Below the pieces are notes generated by a model that made no database searches, had not been told where the DNA came from, and worked only from the letters and a program-made list of their open reading frames with translations. Position numbers and translations under genes: made by a program. This document shows positions 31,301 through 41,052 of a stretch of DNA of 64,000 nucleotides, piece by piece. Each line of letters begins with the position of its first letter. The first letter of the stretch is position 1. Source of the DNA: Cladopsammia gracilis (taxonomy: Eukaryota > Cnidaria > Anthozoa > Scleractinia > Dendrophylliidae); the NCBI GenBank assembly GCA_022457155.1, contig JAJGOT010000017.1:604501-668500 (forward strand), read 5' to 3'.

Positions 31301-32139
31301 ATCTAGATCACACAAGGAAATCAAATGAAAGGAAAACTCTAGTCAAATTTAGGACAGGTAATCCAAAACTCATGATCGAGCTTGGTCGATATAATCAAAT
31401 CCCTAGAGAAAATAGATTATGCCCTTTATGCGAATCAAATAATATCGAAAACGAAATTCATTTTCTCTTTCAATGCCCAAGATATTCAACTTTAAGAGAT
31501 AAATACTTTAATCAAATCTACTAACACTTGCCGAATATTCAAAATACATTCTCAACAGAAAGTATCAAAGAATTGATGAACTCTTCCAATTATTTTGTTA
31601 ATTTACTTTTAATGAAAATGATATCTGCATGCTTTGAATTACGTGATAGCTTAATATTGTCAAATCAAAATGAAGTTTTGTAATTACTTAATATTCTTTT
31701 ACTGTCTTTTGTTATTGTTAAAAGTATGCTTTTGCAATACTGTAACTCAATATAGTCATGCAAATAAAGCTATTATTTACTGTTACTGCTCCTTTTCATC
31801 ATGAACGAGTTTGCCATATAATAAAAGGTGGTTCTATCTTTCGAGTGTGTGGATGAAATACCACCGCGTAACCATTTAAATGAAACATACGGAGCAGTTC
31901 TTTCTTATCGTTTTGCTCATTTCTCAATAATGTGGAAAAACAATTTGTGAGTTTTGTTTATTTATGAACCTGGTCAGTCTTGACAGTGGAAAGTTTAACT
32001 GACCTGCTTCAGGGTGTTCCACTGTACACTCAGGAGTCCAAGGTCCTGCTTTAACATATCCCCGCCTCTCCAGAGCATAGGTCATTCCACCATCTCCTAC
32101 CAACACCTCACCAGCATTAAGCCGCTCACGAATGTTGCG
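20930..32139 (-). CDS. BHMT: Betaine-homocysteine S-methyltransferase, eight exons (first codons not found)
   Basis: Transfers a methyl group from glycine betaine to homocysteine, giving methionine and dimethylglycine in the cytosol. Minus-strand exons: 32004-32139, 26828-26931, 24440-24634, 23992-24139, 23293-23475, 22651-22781, 22039-22136, 20930-21026. All have GT-AG borders and agree in phase, giving about 363 residues with stop TGA at 20930-20932. Family blocks: [61 protein letters not shown] with the first zinc Cys, and [18 protein letters not shown] with the Cys pair that completes the zinc site. The C-terminal YWENL/ASGRP tail is present but shorter than in vertebrates. The first exon (about ten residues) lies upstream of 32139 and was not identified. 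Intron 1-2 holds a LINE. It looks functional. Confidence 0.92.
22898..23203. mobile_element. Foldback element in a BHMT intron
   Basis: Inverted arms: GCCTGATT(C)GCAGACGGTC near 22898 and its complement near 23180-23203, plus inner pairs around GATGTCCTTTG and GACGTCA. It lies between exons 5 and 6 of BHMT. The AATATTTC and CCAATCA motifs in the centre are also inverted. Confidence 0.65.
25014..25121. mobile_element. Foldback MITE with 50-bp arms
   Basis: 25014-25063 and 25072-25121 are inverted copies with one mismatch, beginning AACCTCGTTCCCAGGGTCCC. A related short piece is at 56146-56178. It lies in the intron between BHMT exons 2 and 3. Confidence 0.8.
25327..25855. mobile_element. pogo/Tigger-like MITE
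   Basis: Ends CAGTGGAACG and CACTG flanked by TA on both sides (25325-25326 and 25856-25857). Degenerate inverted arms contain repeated ATAACGAA/TTCGTTA motifs. The interior has a T18 run (about 25538-25555). The TA target and CAGTG ends fit the pogo/Tigger group. No transposase is seen. Confidence 0.65.
25858..26780. other. BHMT intron with a possible Penelope-like 3' tail
   Basis: No gene. Around 26500-26570 the sequence CCTGAAGAAGGCTGG followed by GCCAGCCGAAAT resembles the 3' end of Penelope-like elements; a similar tail is near 61670. A 110-bp block at 26050-26175 is repeated at 26670-26800. Confidence 0.4.
27795..28095. mobile_element. Foldback element in a BHMT intron
   Basis: Inverted ends AGCCTGCGTGGCAGACG and the complement of CGCCTGCTACGCAGACTAAG, with G/A-rich and C/T-rich inner arms (27825-27870 and 28035-28070). 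Confidence 0.6.
28303..31524 (+). CDS. LINE ORF2: AP-type endonuclease (partial) and reverse transcriptase
   Basis: An open frame of about 1073 codons inside the element. The first 230 residues are an AP-like endonuclease lacking its extreme N-terminus: SGGICLLYK, a GDFNSR motif with the catalytic Asp/Asn, and [10 protein letters not shown] with the catalytic His near the end. The reverse transcriptase follows, with [28 protein letters not shown] and [12 protein letters not shown] carrying the catalytic Asp pair. The C-terminus has the zinc motif [23 protein letters not shown] at 31522-31524 ends the frame, but about 52 further codons stay open in the same frame to a TAA near 31680 and look like protein, so the stop is probably a single nonsense change. 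Otherwise there are no breaks. Confidence 0.9.
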   Translation: MWDCCDIQVSGFRSVVQCSTKSKSGGRDSGGICLLYKNKFHDWLQIVKTSPNFLWFKIDKKYIKTKRDIYTCGVYIPPTNSKYFDEEIFEQLEQDILFFSCQGSVTLMGDFNSRTGKYSDSVSQEGNKIITNDQSAESSNYTQRNSYDNELNNHGKRLLEICKSCDLRILNGRVNGDSLGRPTFHGRNGVSVIDYTICDQDIFLNIENFIVKQPSPLSDHSPIVTWLYINHQSNTFELQASNETNSQSLTRLPAQFSWENDSGLKFKNTLRSEQIQQIINDYINEEIQNEDVNYSLDKVENILITTSIACLKVRRIKKRKRVKPTSNKKWFDKECRFKRHELRKLSNQKHRDPLNISLRERYHDVLKEYKNLLDNKRKDYHAKKISQLEEATNNPDKSNFWNCLKSTDDTMKEKENPTISEESWLNHFQSLHSNKPINPIQHEIINELRLLEQEKEQCNFLDYLITEHEIRAAVKKLKNNKSAFSDRIRNEMIKASIGSMMTVYIKLFNTILNSGIMPKNWCNGLITPIYKSGDKSDPTNYRGICVSSCLGKLFCAILNQRLLEHVTTQNILHPSQIGFLPKNRTADHVLTLRTLIDKYVHYHGEKVYACFVDFKKAFDSVWHEGLLYKLLKINVGGHFYDLIKSLYSNSNCSLKIDHSKTRPFQYSRGVRQGCILSPLLFNLYLNNLPYSFENTLSDPFILPNGTKINSLLYADDLIILSRSKTGLQNCLQVLSSYCNSWMLSINLKKTKAMIFQKRARKSNNCTFYLNNETIETAQNYTYLGTRISSTGNFTLATDHLKEKAMHALYSIRRHTDFSRLKPNLASNIFDTMISPILTYNSEAWGLYTKQDFKTWDRSSIEKVQLQFCKRYLEINNKTSNLACRAELGRFPLILTINQKILNYILYLKSKNDDSIMKQIFLISLDLHSIKKTNFYSNLLNMVEYYDLQNFNLDTLDENKIMHYVNLMKQKYISYWKNALQNSRKLEFYNSFKDQYIISHYLDHTRKSNERKTLVKFRTGNPKLMIELGRYNQIPRENRLCPLCESNNIENEIHFLFQCPRYSTLRDKYFNQIY
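28303..31786 (+). mobile_element. LINE (non-LTR retrotransposon), 5'-truncated, nearly intact
   Basis: About 3.5 kb bounded by an 8-bp target duplication TGCTCCTT (28295-28302 and 31787-31794). The tail ends in an AATAAAGC stretch and a short ATTTACTGTTACTG sequence, not a long poly-A. It is inserted in BHMT intron 1-2 on the opposite strand. It begins inside the endonuclease domain. Confidence 0.85.
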
Positions 32140-32156
32140 CTACAAAATATAAGGTT

Positions 32157-32584
32157 ACACACTGAATCAGACCTTTCTGAATTCTCAGTGATCATGAGAA
32201 ATCAATTCAAGTTTGGTGGTGCTTTGACATTCTATCCGTCAGCGTCGTGTTATCTATAGCTTGCACAAGATGCTGGAGCGCGAAAAGATGCTGGAGCGCG
32301 AAATCGCACGAAACACGCGTCACATTGGCCTTGCGTGAAACGCGCTCCGCGCAGCGCCTGTTGTGCTGGCTATGTTATATATTTACAGCCGATATTCAAC
32401 GTCTTCATGGATGTCCTTAACTTAGCTTCCAGATCGGATTGATGGAAATTTACATACTGAATCAGACCTTTTTGAATTCTCAGTGATCATGAGAAATCAA
32501 TTCAAGTTTGGTGGTGCTTTGACATTCTGCCCGTCAGCGCCGTGTTATCTATAGCTTACACAAGATGCTGGAGCGCGAAAAGTG
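32157..32584. repeat. Direct repeat of about 140 bp (two copies)
   Basis: 32157-32300 and 32451-32584 share the CTGAATCAGACCTTT to GATGCTGGAGCGCGAAA stretch with few changes. Between them lie GC-rich GCGAAA/GAGCGCG motifs. The copies lie just upstream of the first identified BHMT exon. Confidence 0.8.
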
Positions 32585-33240
32585 AGCAACGAGCGCGGAG
32601 CGCGAGTCGCGCGAAACGCGCGTGACATTGGCCATCGTGTGACTCCCGCTCCGCGGTCGCAGTCAGTATTCGCTGGCTACGAGTTCATAGCCGGTAAATG
32701 CAGCCGACTCCCATCGTCACTCTTGGTGGATGCTTTCGAACTAAAAACACTGAAACCTACAAAGGCCATTCAAAGCTAAATCTTAATTACCCAAAACACT
32801 CGTCAACAAAGCGCTTTCGGGGTCTAGTTATGGTTCGTTTTGTAAGTTGTTTTGTAGTTGCATGGACCCACTGTTTGTGCACAACAAAAACCTGGCTCAT
32901 CAATTTCGTGTCTCTCGGGAGTCTCAAAAAGCATATATTCAGTTGTCTAGATCTCTGTAAGGGAGCTTAAGCAACGCCTTGACAAAAACGTCTCTAAAAA
33001 AAAAAGAATTCGCGCTCTTTAAAACTACTTTGCAATTGTTCCATTCGTTTCATTTGTCTAATCAGGTCTGAATTGTCTTAAAGCTGAATTCGTATCGAAT
33101 TCGTAGGGACAGCTTTTAAGTTAAAGTAGATTGGGAAAGGAAAATTAACCGTCGTGTGTTCACGTTTTCCACAAAACTTGTAATATAAGTATTGATATTG
33201 GTTGATGTTGCTTCTCAAACTCACAATCCCCAAGCGTCAC

Positions 33241-34247
33241 GCGTCCCATGAGTAACGCTGAAACATTTCTTGTTTCAGCCACAAAACTTTGGAACTCTTT
33301 ACCTACTGATATTAGATCTAGTACTAGCATTAAGGCATTCAAACAAAACTACAGTAATTATATAAAGGAAGGTTATGCCGGCTTAGATAGCTTTCCTATT
33401 TCATAACTTTTTACACTGTTAGACTCTTTTTAACCCGTGATAACGCGCAAGCGTAATGAACGGGTTATCGGTAACGGCGGCTATTAAATTCACTCACTCA
33501 CTCGCTCACTCTCTTGCTCGCTCACTCGTTCCATCACTCAGATGTAAACTTTTTCCGCATATCTACGTTGAAATAACAAAATTTGACCTCGGTAACTAGA
33601 CAAATCATAGGTGGCGCAGCGTGTAAGCGATCAGACAACAAAGCAGGACGTGAGTTCGAATCTCGTCCGGACGGATTCTTCTTTTCTTTTGTTTGTTTGC
33701 GTTTGTCAAAAGTCGTTTCATTAAATTTCCAAAAAAACCCGCAATTTTGCGTTACCGCTCACTCGTTCCATCACTCAGCTCCAAATTTAGTCTTATCTTT
33801 ATTGTATGTGTTCCGCGATGGTCTTGTGGATTGGAGTTGCGATTGACAGTCGGAGGCCCGAGTTCTTTTTTCTTCGGACTGGATATTATCAACAATGTAT
33901 GAAAGTGATGTACTTCTTTTTGCGTGTGTGTGTTCGCAAAAATCCTTACGTTTAATTTAAAAAATATATCGAACCGTGTCAGTGTGAAAACATAAGCTTG
34001 CCGCAATATTGCGTTACACGATAGCATTTCTTATTCACGGGTTGGCTCTTCAATAGGAGCCTTTGATTTAATATTCCTTTTTTCTGTCTATTTTTCTATT
34101 TCAACTGATATTCTTTTGTATATACAATATTATCATAATTAATCATATAGGGGCATGGGGGATATTATTGTAATGGTTATTTTGTAAATTAGTTTTTATG
34201 ATTTAGGTGAGAGCCATAGGTAGTTTGTCAGTTTTAAAAAAATAAAG

Positions 34248-34286
<39 letters not shown>

Positions 34287-34290
34287 TTAT
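33241..34290 (+). mobile_element. 3' end of a LINE with SINE-like interior, inserted in duplicated copy 2
   Basis: Begins with coding remnant VSATKLWNSLPTDIRSS, typical of the C-terminus of CR1/L2-type LINE proteins, and ends in an (ATTT)n tail (34243-34287). Inside, 33612-33623 and 33652-33662 resemble RNA polymerase III A and B boxes (TGGCGCAGCGTG and GAGTTCGAATC), followed by other low-complexity CACT repeats (33490-33540). It may be a LINE tail joined to or invaded by a tRNA-derived SINE. Confidence 0.5.
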
Positions 34291-37087
34291 AAAGTAAAAA
34301 AGGCCGTCACTTTTTAGTTTGAACCTTTAGTTTCAAAAGCGCTTTAATAACATTTTTTTAAACATATTCGTTTCAGTTTGATAGTTGTCCAGGAGCGAAA
34401 ATCAATCGGCACTGCTTGAAATTACAGTCGTTACAGACGTTGCGATGAAGTAATTTATTTTCCCGAGGGCCAATAAATGTGCAGCTGACCGACCTCGACC
34501 TTAGCTTGTGTTTTTTTTTCAGTCAAAAATTGATTGCGAAACTACGCAACATAAATATGAAACGCCGTTACAAATGTTTGTAATTCAAAACCGAATCTAA
34601 GAGAAATAAAATTAACTTCTTTTGTTTTATTTCCCTAAGCCTCGGAGTCAAGTTTAATAGAATATCGAAATTGAAAACCCCTGTTCTAGTCCATTGAATA
34701 GATGGAGTCAAGTTTTCCATTTAAAACACTAATGGTGATACAATTCTAAATGCAGTGAGTCTGGGATAGGGTAGGGATTTTTGGTGTCTATTACCGCGAA
34801 CGAAAATGCTGCTGGTGTACGTAGGATCTATAAACGATTCAGTCAGCCAAAAATAGGAATACAAATAATGAAGCAAGGCTGATACTACGTAGAACATTTA
34901 ACGCGACAACGACAGGATAGAGCCCAAACTGAAAGCCAAAATGCAATCGTGGACAGCTGTTTGAACCTAGCTAGTAGTATAAGCTAGTATAGGGTTGCAA
35001 AATCAGCTGAACATGGTCTGGTATAGTGTAAGGATTTCAGTCCCAGTGGCACACCCCCACCCAAAAATATGCAGAGCCCTCCTTCAACAGAAACGCATGT
35101 GTAATTCAAATATGCGCTGTACCTTGAAGAATTTGTTTGCATAATGTAACCTTATCAAACTTAGATACTTACGAACCGTATCTTTTCCTTCTCACTTTTT
35201 CAGTCCATAACACGAAGATAAAACGTATAATCTTGTTGTAATCGGCGGAGGCGAACTTCCAGACAAATGTTCTTTACAGCAACAATTTAAAGCTCATTTT
35301 AATCTTCCAAATTGGAGTTGACAATTGAATATTTAAACTTGGATACTAACGAACCGTATCTTTTCCTTCTCGGCGCTTTTTTAGCCCACAACACGAAGAT
35401 AAAACGTATCATCTTGCCTTAGTACTTTAATTATAATTGAAAAGGAGGTTATACACGATTCGGCTTCGCGACAATTTTGCGAGCCACGTAGTATTCAAAA
35501 CAAGCTCGCGCATTCAGTTGCGTGACGTTGAAGCCTTCGCATATCGAGAAGATATGAGAACGTTAAATATTCTACACCTACCTTTTCTGACTCAGACATG
35601 GTTAAAGGGCTGTAGAATAAATAAGACAGCGATCGGTAATAAAAGAAAAGCTGCTGGTATAACGCTGTGTGATGCACTTGCTATTCAGACGAGCAGACGA
35701 GTGTGTGGAAATATTTAGATTGAAAATAAGTGTAACGCAAACTGAAAGAGAGAGGCAATGGTCACCATTCCCCAGCCCCCAAACGGGGGGTTTGTGTTGA
35801 ATTTTAGCGACTTCTTCATTGACTTCTTTATTTGTTAACAATAACCTAAATACCCAATTTTTCTCCTCAGATGATGCAGCAAAAAATATGTTCCTGAAGT
35901 CATTGTGATTACCCAAGTCCTCCCGGTCCACTGAGTGACGGACAAAACGGACGACCGCTGGCCAGGTTTTAGATTCTCCCAGTAGGCTCTATTAGCTCTG
36001 AAAATAAACTAATGATAAATGCGTCAGGTTTCCTTTTTTTACAAAAAGAACTACAAAGTCCTTCTAGGAGATTACAGTTTACAAAGTACATTAGCAAATT
36101 TTAAGGGGCTTTTTTCAATTGAGTATCGAAAGCAATTTCGCCGCAATTTTTTTGGTTTTTCCATCATTACTCTTTGTGATCAGTTAATATTTAACTCGCT
36201 TTTAAGTAGCCGGTGAACAGGCTCCACTTTAGGGGTATTGGGTTAAGAGAAATCGACTCCCCTTCCCCCATCCCATCCGGCCACGCTCCGCTCGCCGATT
36301 TCTTTTAACCCAATGCCTCCAAAATGGAGCCTGTTCCAAGGTTATTCAAACTTGCTGGGGTTTGGCCTGAAGCGCAAACTGGCGAGCAATGCGCGTGAAC
36401 TTGGTACCGTTGCGAAGGCGGGGTCGTGAATGACTTTAATAAAAGTGTTAAAAGTGTTTGGACGGCTGCTATGGAAACCGATTCCGCCCCCCTAACTTTC
36501 ATATCACACTGGCCCACAGCCAAGGGAGGGGAGGGGAGGGGAAGGAAAGGAAAAGGAGAAGGGAAAGGTCGACAGCGATGAGAAAAGAAGAAGGGAAGGG
36601 AATGGCTGGAACCAAAATGAAATTCACCGAGTGAAACAGCACGGCGATGGCAGCCTGGGCATAGACGTCACCTATTTCCTTTGCTTCAGGAGTCTGCACG
36701 CTGGGCGATGGCGACCAAGCACATCGAAGTACTAGCGAGCCAAAGTGAGTTAACCTGATGCTCAGATGGTCATCGGATGTTCGCACTCACTGGAATGTCA
36801 ACTTTTTTCATTGTTACAACTAGTGATCTTTCGTTTACGGTAGTTCTATTCACCGTGAAGTATTACTTAAATATTAACCACCTTCAACACTGAAGATGGG
36901 CAAAAATAAATAAAGTTCGCGCCACGGTACTCAACCAATCACAAGTAAAACCAAAACCAGTTTCGACTTGCTTGCACGCGTTTTCCTGCGCTTGGCGCAC
37001 CATGCATATATTTGCATCGAATTCTGCTTGGCTTATTGAGTCTCAAAATGTTATAGTCGGGCAAGGGTATCCTATTAACCGGGGAGA

Positions 37088-37088
37088 C

Positions 37089-37119
<31 letters not shown>

Positions 37120-37192
37120 GCCCGTGTCCGTGTCCGTGTCCGTGTCTGTGTCTATGTCTATCTTTGTCTGTGTCTGTGTCTGTGTCTGTTGC
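37088..37192 (+). repeat. Degenerate hexamer repeat (TGTGCC / TGTGTC)
   Basis: About 17 units of a six-base repeat drifting from CTGTGC to TGTGTC. In copy 1 of the duplication the same place (about 21800) has only a few units, so it expanded after the duplication. Confidence 0.8.
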
Positions 37193-37429
37193 TCGGTTTT
37201 GGTTTTACAGCATTTAATTGAAAACCGCTCTAAATGCAGGAGCCTCGCAGCTCTCAGAAGCCTCTATTTCATTGACCTTGTAAAACACAGATGCTACTGT
37301 TTTTGATACTAGAAGCCATTGTTATTGTTTTATTGTTTTCTTTTCTAATGGTGTGAGACTTTACGAGAGCTGCGACATCGCCCTTTAAATGGCAGTCAAC
37401 AGATTTCCCCAGTCCCTCCCAAAATTTAC

Positions 37430-37527
37430 CTTGCTCAGACTCCATCTACCGCGCGGTGTTTAAGTCCCTCTACCCAGGGATTGTGCTTCTCACTAGCGGC
37501 AGGTAACCTGCCTCGTTCTGGAGCCAG
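37430..37527 (-). pseudogene. Decayed copy of BHMT exon 7
   Basis: Same splice acceptor (CAG) and donor (AG/GTAAAT) as the working exon at 22039-22136. It reads [18 protein letters not shown] and then reaches an in-frame TGA where the working copy has CGA. A CpG-type change explains the stop. There is no other break in this exon. Confidence 0.8.
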
Positions 37528-37680
37528 CTGAAAAGAATAACGGGGCCCAATAGGTATTAAACTTTTTACTTAGGAATTTGAATGTTTTACTGGGCGAATG
37601 TAAAATTACACATACAGTGGAGCCTCGACTTTGAGACACCTCCATTATAAGGGGACACTTCTCCTGGTCCAGAGGTTGTT

Positions 37681-37926
37681 CTAACTTTTGAGTCTGTTGA
37701 TGAAATCGCAAAGTGTGACCATACGACTATACCATGTCGATGAGAATGGGATTTCTGTGGTGTCCTCAATCGTCCATTCGTCGTAATCTTTAAACACGCG
37801 ACAAGCCTCGACGTGAATGACGGCCAACAGGTCCTTTTCGACCCTCAGGTTGACGTTGCGGAAAAGGGCGGTGTTGTCTTCTATCATATCCTTCATGTCA
37901 GGCAGTTCACGTCGACTGAAAACCAT
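37681..37926 (-). CDS. Unknown protein fragment at the island edge
   Basis: An open frame of 81 codons. The first 68 (RRELPDMKDMIEDN, VEKDLLAVIHVEACRVF, DYDEWTIEDTTEIPF) look like genuine protein; the last codons belong to the duplicated segment that ends near 37730. Upstream of its ATG a foldback MITE (37928-38138) interrupts the sequence, and beyond it the frame NLARAVVPNSMIVLRNCY may be the continuation. I do not recognise the family. Codon use is GC-richer than around it. Probably the truncated 3' part of a gene of the 37.7-41.1 kb island. Confidence 0.35.
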   Translation of the reverse strand: MVFSRRELPDMKDMIEDNTALFRNVNLRVEKDLLAVIHVEACRVFKDYDEWTIEDTTEIPFSSTWYSRMVTLCDFINRLKS

Positions 37927-37927
37927 T

Positions 37928-38138
37928 GGGCGCTTACCATTTGTCAGAACTGGCCGGCCAGACCGGTCCGTTTGTAACTAGAATGCATTTTTTTGAAGAC
38001 TTGTTCCTACCAGTCCATCAAAAGGATGCATACTATTTTCAAATTTACCAGTCTGTCCGACCAGTTTTGGTAAATAATGGAATAATATTTACAAATTGAG
38101 CGGTCCGACCGGGCAGTTTTTACAAATGGTAAGCGCCC
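37928..38138. mobile_element. Foldback MITE (GGGCGCTTACCATTTGT ends)
   Basis: Inverted ends GGGCGCTTACCATTTGTCAGAACTG and the complement of the right end; inner arms with GGCCGGCCAGACCGGTC. A diverged relative is at 60485-60860. Confidence 0.75.
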
Positions 38139-38339
38139 TAAGTACGACTTCCTGATCTGTAGCAATTGCGCAATACGATCATACTGTTAGGGACGACTGC
38201 TCGAGCGAGATTCAGAAACGTGCGCTCTTGAAGCCACATCTCAACGGCCTTGGGCCACCTCTTTCCAGATATCGTCTCTTAGATCACAGTGGGGTGCGTT
38301 CCGGATCGTGCGACGGCAATCGATTTTTTTGTTTGGTTA

Positions 38340-38769
38340 AAAACACGGCCTGCTTTAAGATGGCCTTGTTCACCTACGGAAGTGCTCGTAGATGTCCTTT
38401 GAGAATGACCCGAAGTTTACGGATCTCACACCAACGACGAGGGGACGTATAGAGTACTGCCACTTCTTCCGTGCGTTTGAACGCGAAAAAGGAAAGGGCA
38501 GACTTAGACATGATCACAAATGCAAGGGACGAGAATCATCCTTTCTTTTCAAAAGGAGAATACGAGACCATTTGGCATGCGGCCCGCCCAGTCTGAATTT
38601 GCCATTCAATTCTGACTATCTCGGACGACAAGGGCTACGCTTCCTTCGAGTGCACCATTTAACAACCCGGCAATTTCTTTCTAACCTCTTTGCTGAACCA
38701 AAGACCCATTGGTTGCATGTACGGCGCAGTGCGATGCATAGAAAACAGACGACAACATTTAACAAATAA
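38340..38769 (+). pseudogene. Unknown decayed gene of the island
   Basis: An open frame from 38392 (125 codons) starts SFENDPKFTDLTPTTRGRIEY. The frame just upstream (ACFKMALFTYGSAR) appears to be its beginning, and after residue 40 another frame reads more protein-like (ENHPFFSKGEYETIWHAARP). So one protein seems split by indels. I do not recognise it. No metal-binding motif is visible. The GC content and coding-like third positions set it apart from neighbouring intronic DNA. Confidence 0.35.
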
Positions 38770-39055
38770 CAAACCAACTTTAATCGCTAATTCAGAGACA
38801 CTAGTCATTACAATTAATTAAACTAATTTCTTACAGTCTCGACTCGCTCATAGTTCCAGTCCGAGAATCTGCGATGCCGTTCTGTACCGTTCGTAACACA
38901 GTCAAATTAAAAAATAAATGGCCGTGGCATTTCCAAGTACTCACGGTAGCAATGAAGGACGTCGTCTGAAAGTGTACAGCGTCGGATTCGTTTGATGTTT
39001 GGATCTGTTGGGCGTAGTTCGTCAGGTGAAGCGTCAATCCCACCTCGAGAATGAT

Positions 39056-39945
39056 TCAGTCCAAACGCAAGTTCTTATTCGTCAGCCAGGTAAAGGAGTC
39101 TTCTTTAGCGTCCAGCCCGGCCACCTCCTCTAGACCACCAATCAGGTTCTGACGAAAAGCGTTTATGCGGACACGGCATCTTTCGAGCTCCAATGGCATA
39201 CTCTCCCGCTTTCCGTCGATCCACATGTCTTGATCGAGGCCGTCATTTCTTCTATGCCCATGCAGTATTTTCACCACATAGTCAAATTGCGGACCATAAG
39301 GTTAATCCATTCAAACCAGCGTTGGACAGCGTCGGCCTCGCCCGCTTCCCACGACTTGATGTTTTCGGTGACGACGGGCGAAATGGCTTTCGCGTTTTCG
39401 AAATCCAACCCCATCGTGTAATCACCGTTCGTCCGGCAGATAAAAAAGTTGAGACCACCCAATCTTCCAGCCGCTCTATTCCGTTCTACTTGCGTGCGGC
39501 ATTCAGCGGGCATCTCGTGAAAGTGGCGAAGGCACGAAACGTGGGCAGATCGTTTACAACACAGAGTCTTCAATAGTTTGTCCTCGGTAGTCTCCTCTTC
39601 GTAGCATATCACGCATTCGTTCTCCAGTTTTCCCATTTTCCGGGCCTTGGCAGCGGGTGGTTCAAACTCGTCGCCCAATTCGTTGTCCGAGGCCGGTATC
39701 TCGATAACGACAGGGGCTTTGGGTTCCTTGGGATGGTAGATTGGCTGTTCCCCCGGACAGTAGATTGGCTCCCATATCAGAGGCTCTGGAGTGCGACGGC
39801 AAGATTGGCAGTCACCCAAGTGTGCTCGCCACATACAACGTCGGCGTACACAGACCCCGCAGCATGTTCTGGGACAGGAAGGCTCGCCGAGATTTTCGTG
39901 AGAGAACAACAGGCCATGACAATTCTGACGATCTTTCACTTCCAT
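39056..39945 (-). pseudogene. Cys-rich RING-like zinc protein with one frameshift
   Basis: From an ATG at 39943-39945 the frame has an N-terminal cysteine cluster (CPRTCCGVCVRRRCMW, then CQSCRRTPEP), a Pro-rich linker, an acidic/basic stretch, and a RING-like segment ECVICYEEETTEDKLLKTLC followed by HVSCLRHFH. The frame ends in a TGA at 39271. The same protein continues in another frame (YGPQFDYVVKILHGHRRNDG to a stop near 39056), so a single-base indel near 39300 separates about 214 and 80 residues. RING folds usually act as E3 ubiquitin ligases; here only the zinc ligands are visible and the family is unknown to me. No introns are visible, which fits a viral or mobile origin. Confidence 0.5.
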
Positions 39946-40413
39946 GGTTTTCTCGAAACTAATGGGCTTGCAGTGATCCGGCGCTTTTTAATTCCAACCG
40001 CGCCTTCTGACGTCAAGCATACAGCGGGAAGGGTTGTGCACTTTATCCTCGAACGTCACTGAAAACAAAACAAGAAACAAACACTGTTAATTACAGGGTT
40101 AAAAAATCATAAAAAGGAATTAAAGAAGAAGAACTAGAGAAACAACAATTAACTTTGCACTAAATAAATCTAAAAAGACATATACGATGCCCTCCCATTG
40201 ACGTCAATTACTACGTCACCGGTTCGTGGAGACAATGATGACGTTGCTCGAGTGTTTTCTGACCCTTCCCTTTACGTGTCAAACGGAAACGTAACCGCCA
40301 TTTGTTCGCGTGTTTGTTTATGATGTCAAAACAAATGTCACGAAATCGGTAAATATCGGTATAAATATCGGTATCGAACCTGAACGTTTCAATTAAAACA
40401 GTCTTTCAAAACG
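39946..40413. promoter_or_regulatory. Divergent promoter region with CRE palindrome
   Basis: Lies between the leftward RING-like gene and the rightward zinc-finger gene. Contains TGACGTCA at 40199-40206, a second half-type TACGTCA at 40212-40218, further TGACGT(C/T) near 40010 and 40230, and TATAAATA at 40360-40367, 46 bases before the rightward ATG. CRE-like sites in a compact bidirectional promoter are common in DNA viruses and in host genes alike. Confidence 0.45.
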
Positions 40414-40618
40414 ATGATATGCAGAGTGTGCTCTAAACCCTTTGAGGCAAACAATGCCATGCGTCACGATTGCTGCGCTGTTGGATTGGTCTATCACAAC
40501 TGCATTCCAAATGAAGATCACTGAGGTGCCACGCTTGCCAAACAGATCAAATGAAGGGACCGGGAAAGGGACTGTCCAATTTTAGCCTACGTCCCTTCGT
40601 ACTTGATACTAAGTCCCA
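40414..40618 (+). pseudogene. PHD/RING-like zinc-finger protein with one frameshift
   Basis: ATG 40414 opens ICRVCSKPFEANNAM, then HDCCAVGLVYHNCIPNEDH, and stops at 40522-40524. One base further, in the next frame, CHACQTDQ continues the pattern, giving C-x2-C, C-C, H-x2-C and C-x2-C, the ligand spacing of a PHD or RING-type finger. After that about 30 codons remain open to 40618. A single missing base at the stop explains the break. TATAAATA lies 46 bases upstream. The family is not recognised beyond the finger. Confidence 0.45.
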
Positions 40619-40842
40619 TAGCTTCCATTAAAACGACCCCTCGCTACCTGCAGACATATGGAATCGAAGCGCCTTTCGTTCGGACAGCCGATTCAGGACG
40701 GAGAATTGGTCGACAACACCAAGGCCGTTCTGCAAGCTAACAAAAGCGTAGAAAAATGAAACACTATGACAGATTGTGCGATGGACCACCTATTCAAGGG
40801 TTGGCGCGGACACTTTGCATGCAATAAGCGGATTCATGATCG

Positions 40843-41052
40843 GTGCAAAGTTACTCGACGGTACACGTTTACAACACGAAAAAACTCGCCGCTCACTGGG
40901 GCAAGATTTCGTCAAAATTCATACAAGAAAAGTACGATTGTCCAAAACGTGGAAAAATGGTTTGGCGGTTGCTCGAGTTTTACGCCGGCAGACTGAACTA
41001 TTACAGATTGGACCAAATCGTCGAATTTGCACGTACGATTCACTTGCGCTAA
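40843..41052 (+). pseudogene. Unknown protein remnant of the island
   Basis: 69 codons in the frame KLAAHWGKISSKFIQEKYDC, then MVWRLLEFYAGRLNYYRLDQIVEFARTIHLR, to a stop at 41050-41052. The two other frames just upstream (HAISGFMIGAKLL and KGWRGHF) contain plausible earlier parts, so this is again an intronless gene broken by indels. Not recognised. It follows the zinc-finger remnant in the same orientation. Confidence 0.35.

Larger units (their letters stand above)
33175..37730. repeat. Duplicated segment, copy 2 (with decayed BHMT 3' exons)
   Basis: Direct copy of 19377-22312, enlarged by later insertions: a LINE tail (33241-34290), a foldback near 36880-37235 and a simple repeat. Exon 7 (37430-37527) carries CGA to TGA near its end. 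The last exon (starting 35997) has one extra base and is frameshifted. It lies upstream of the working gene, as expected if a tandem BHMT neighbour was lost except for its 3' end. Confidence 0.85.

Noticed and set aside
33612..33675. Possible tRNA gene
   Set aside because: A and B box-like motifs are present but I could not fold a full cloverleaf; more likely a tRNA-derived SINE.
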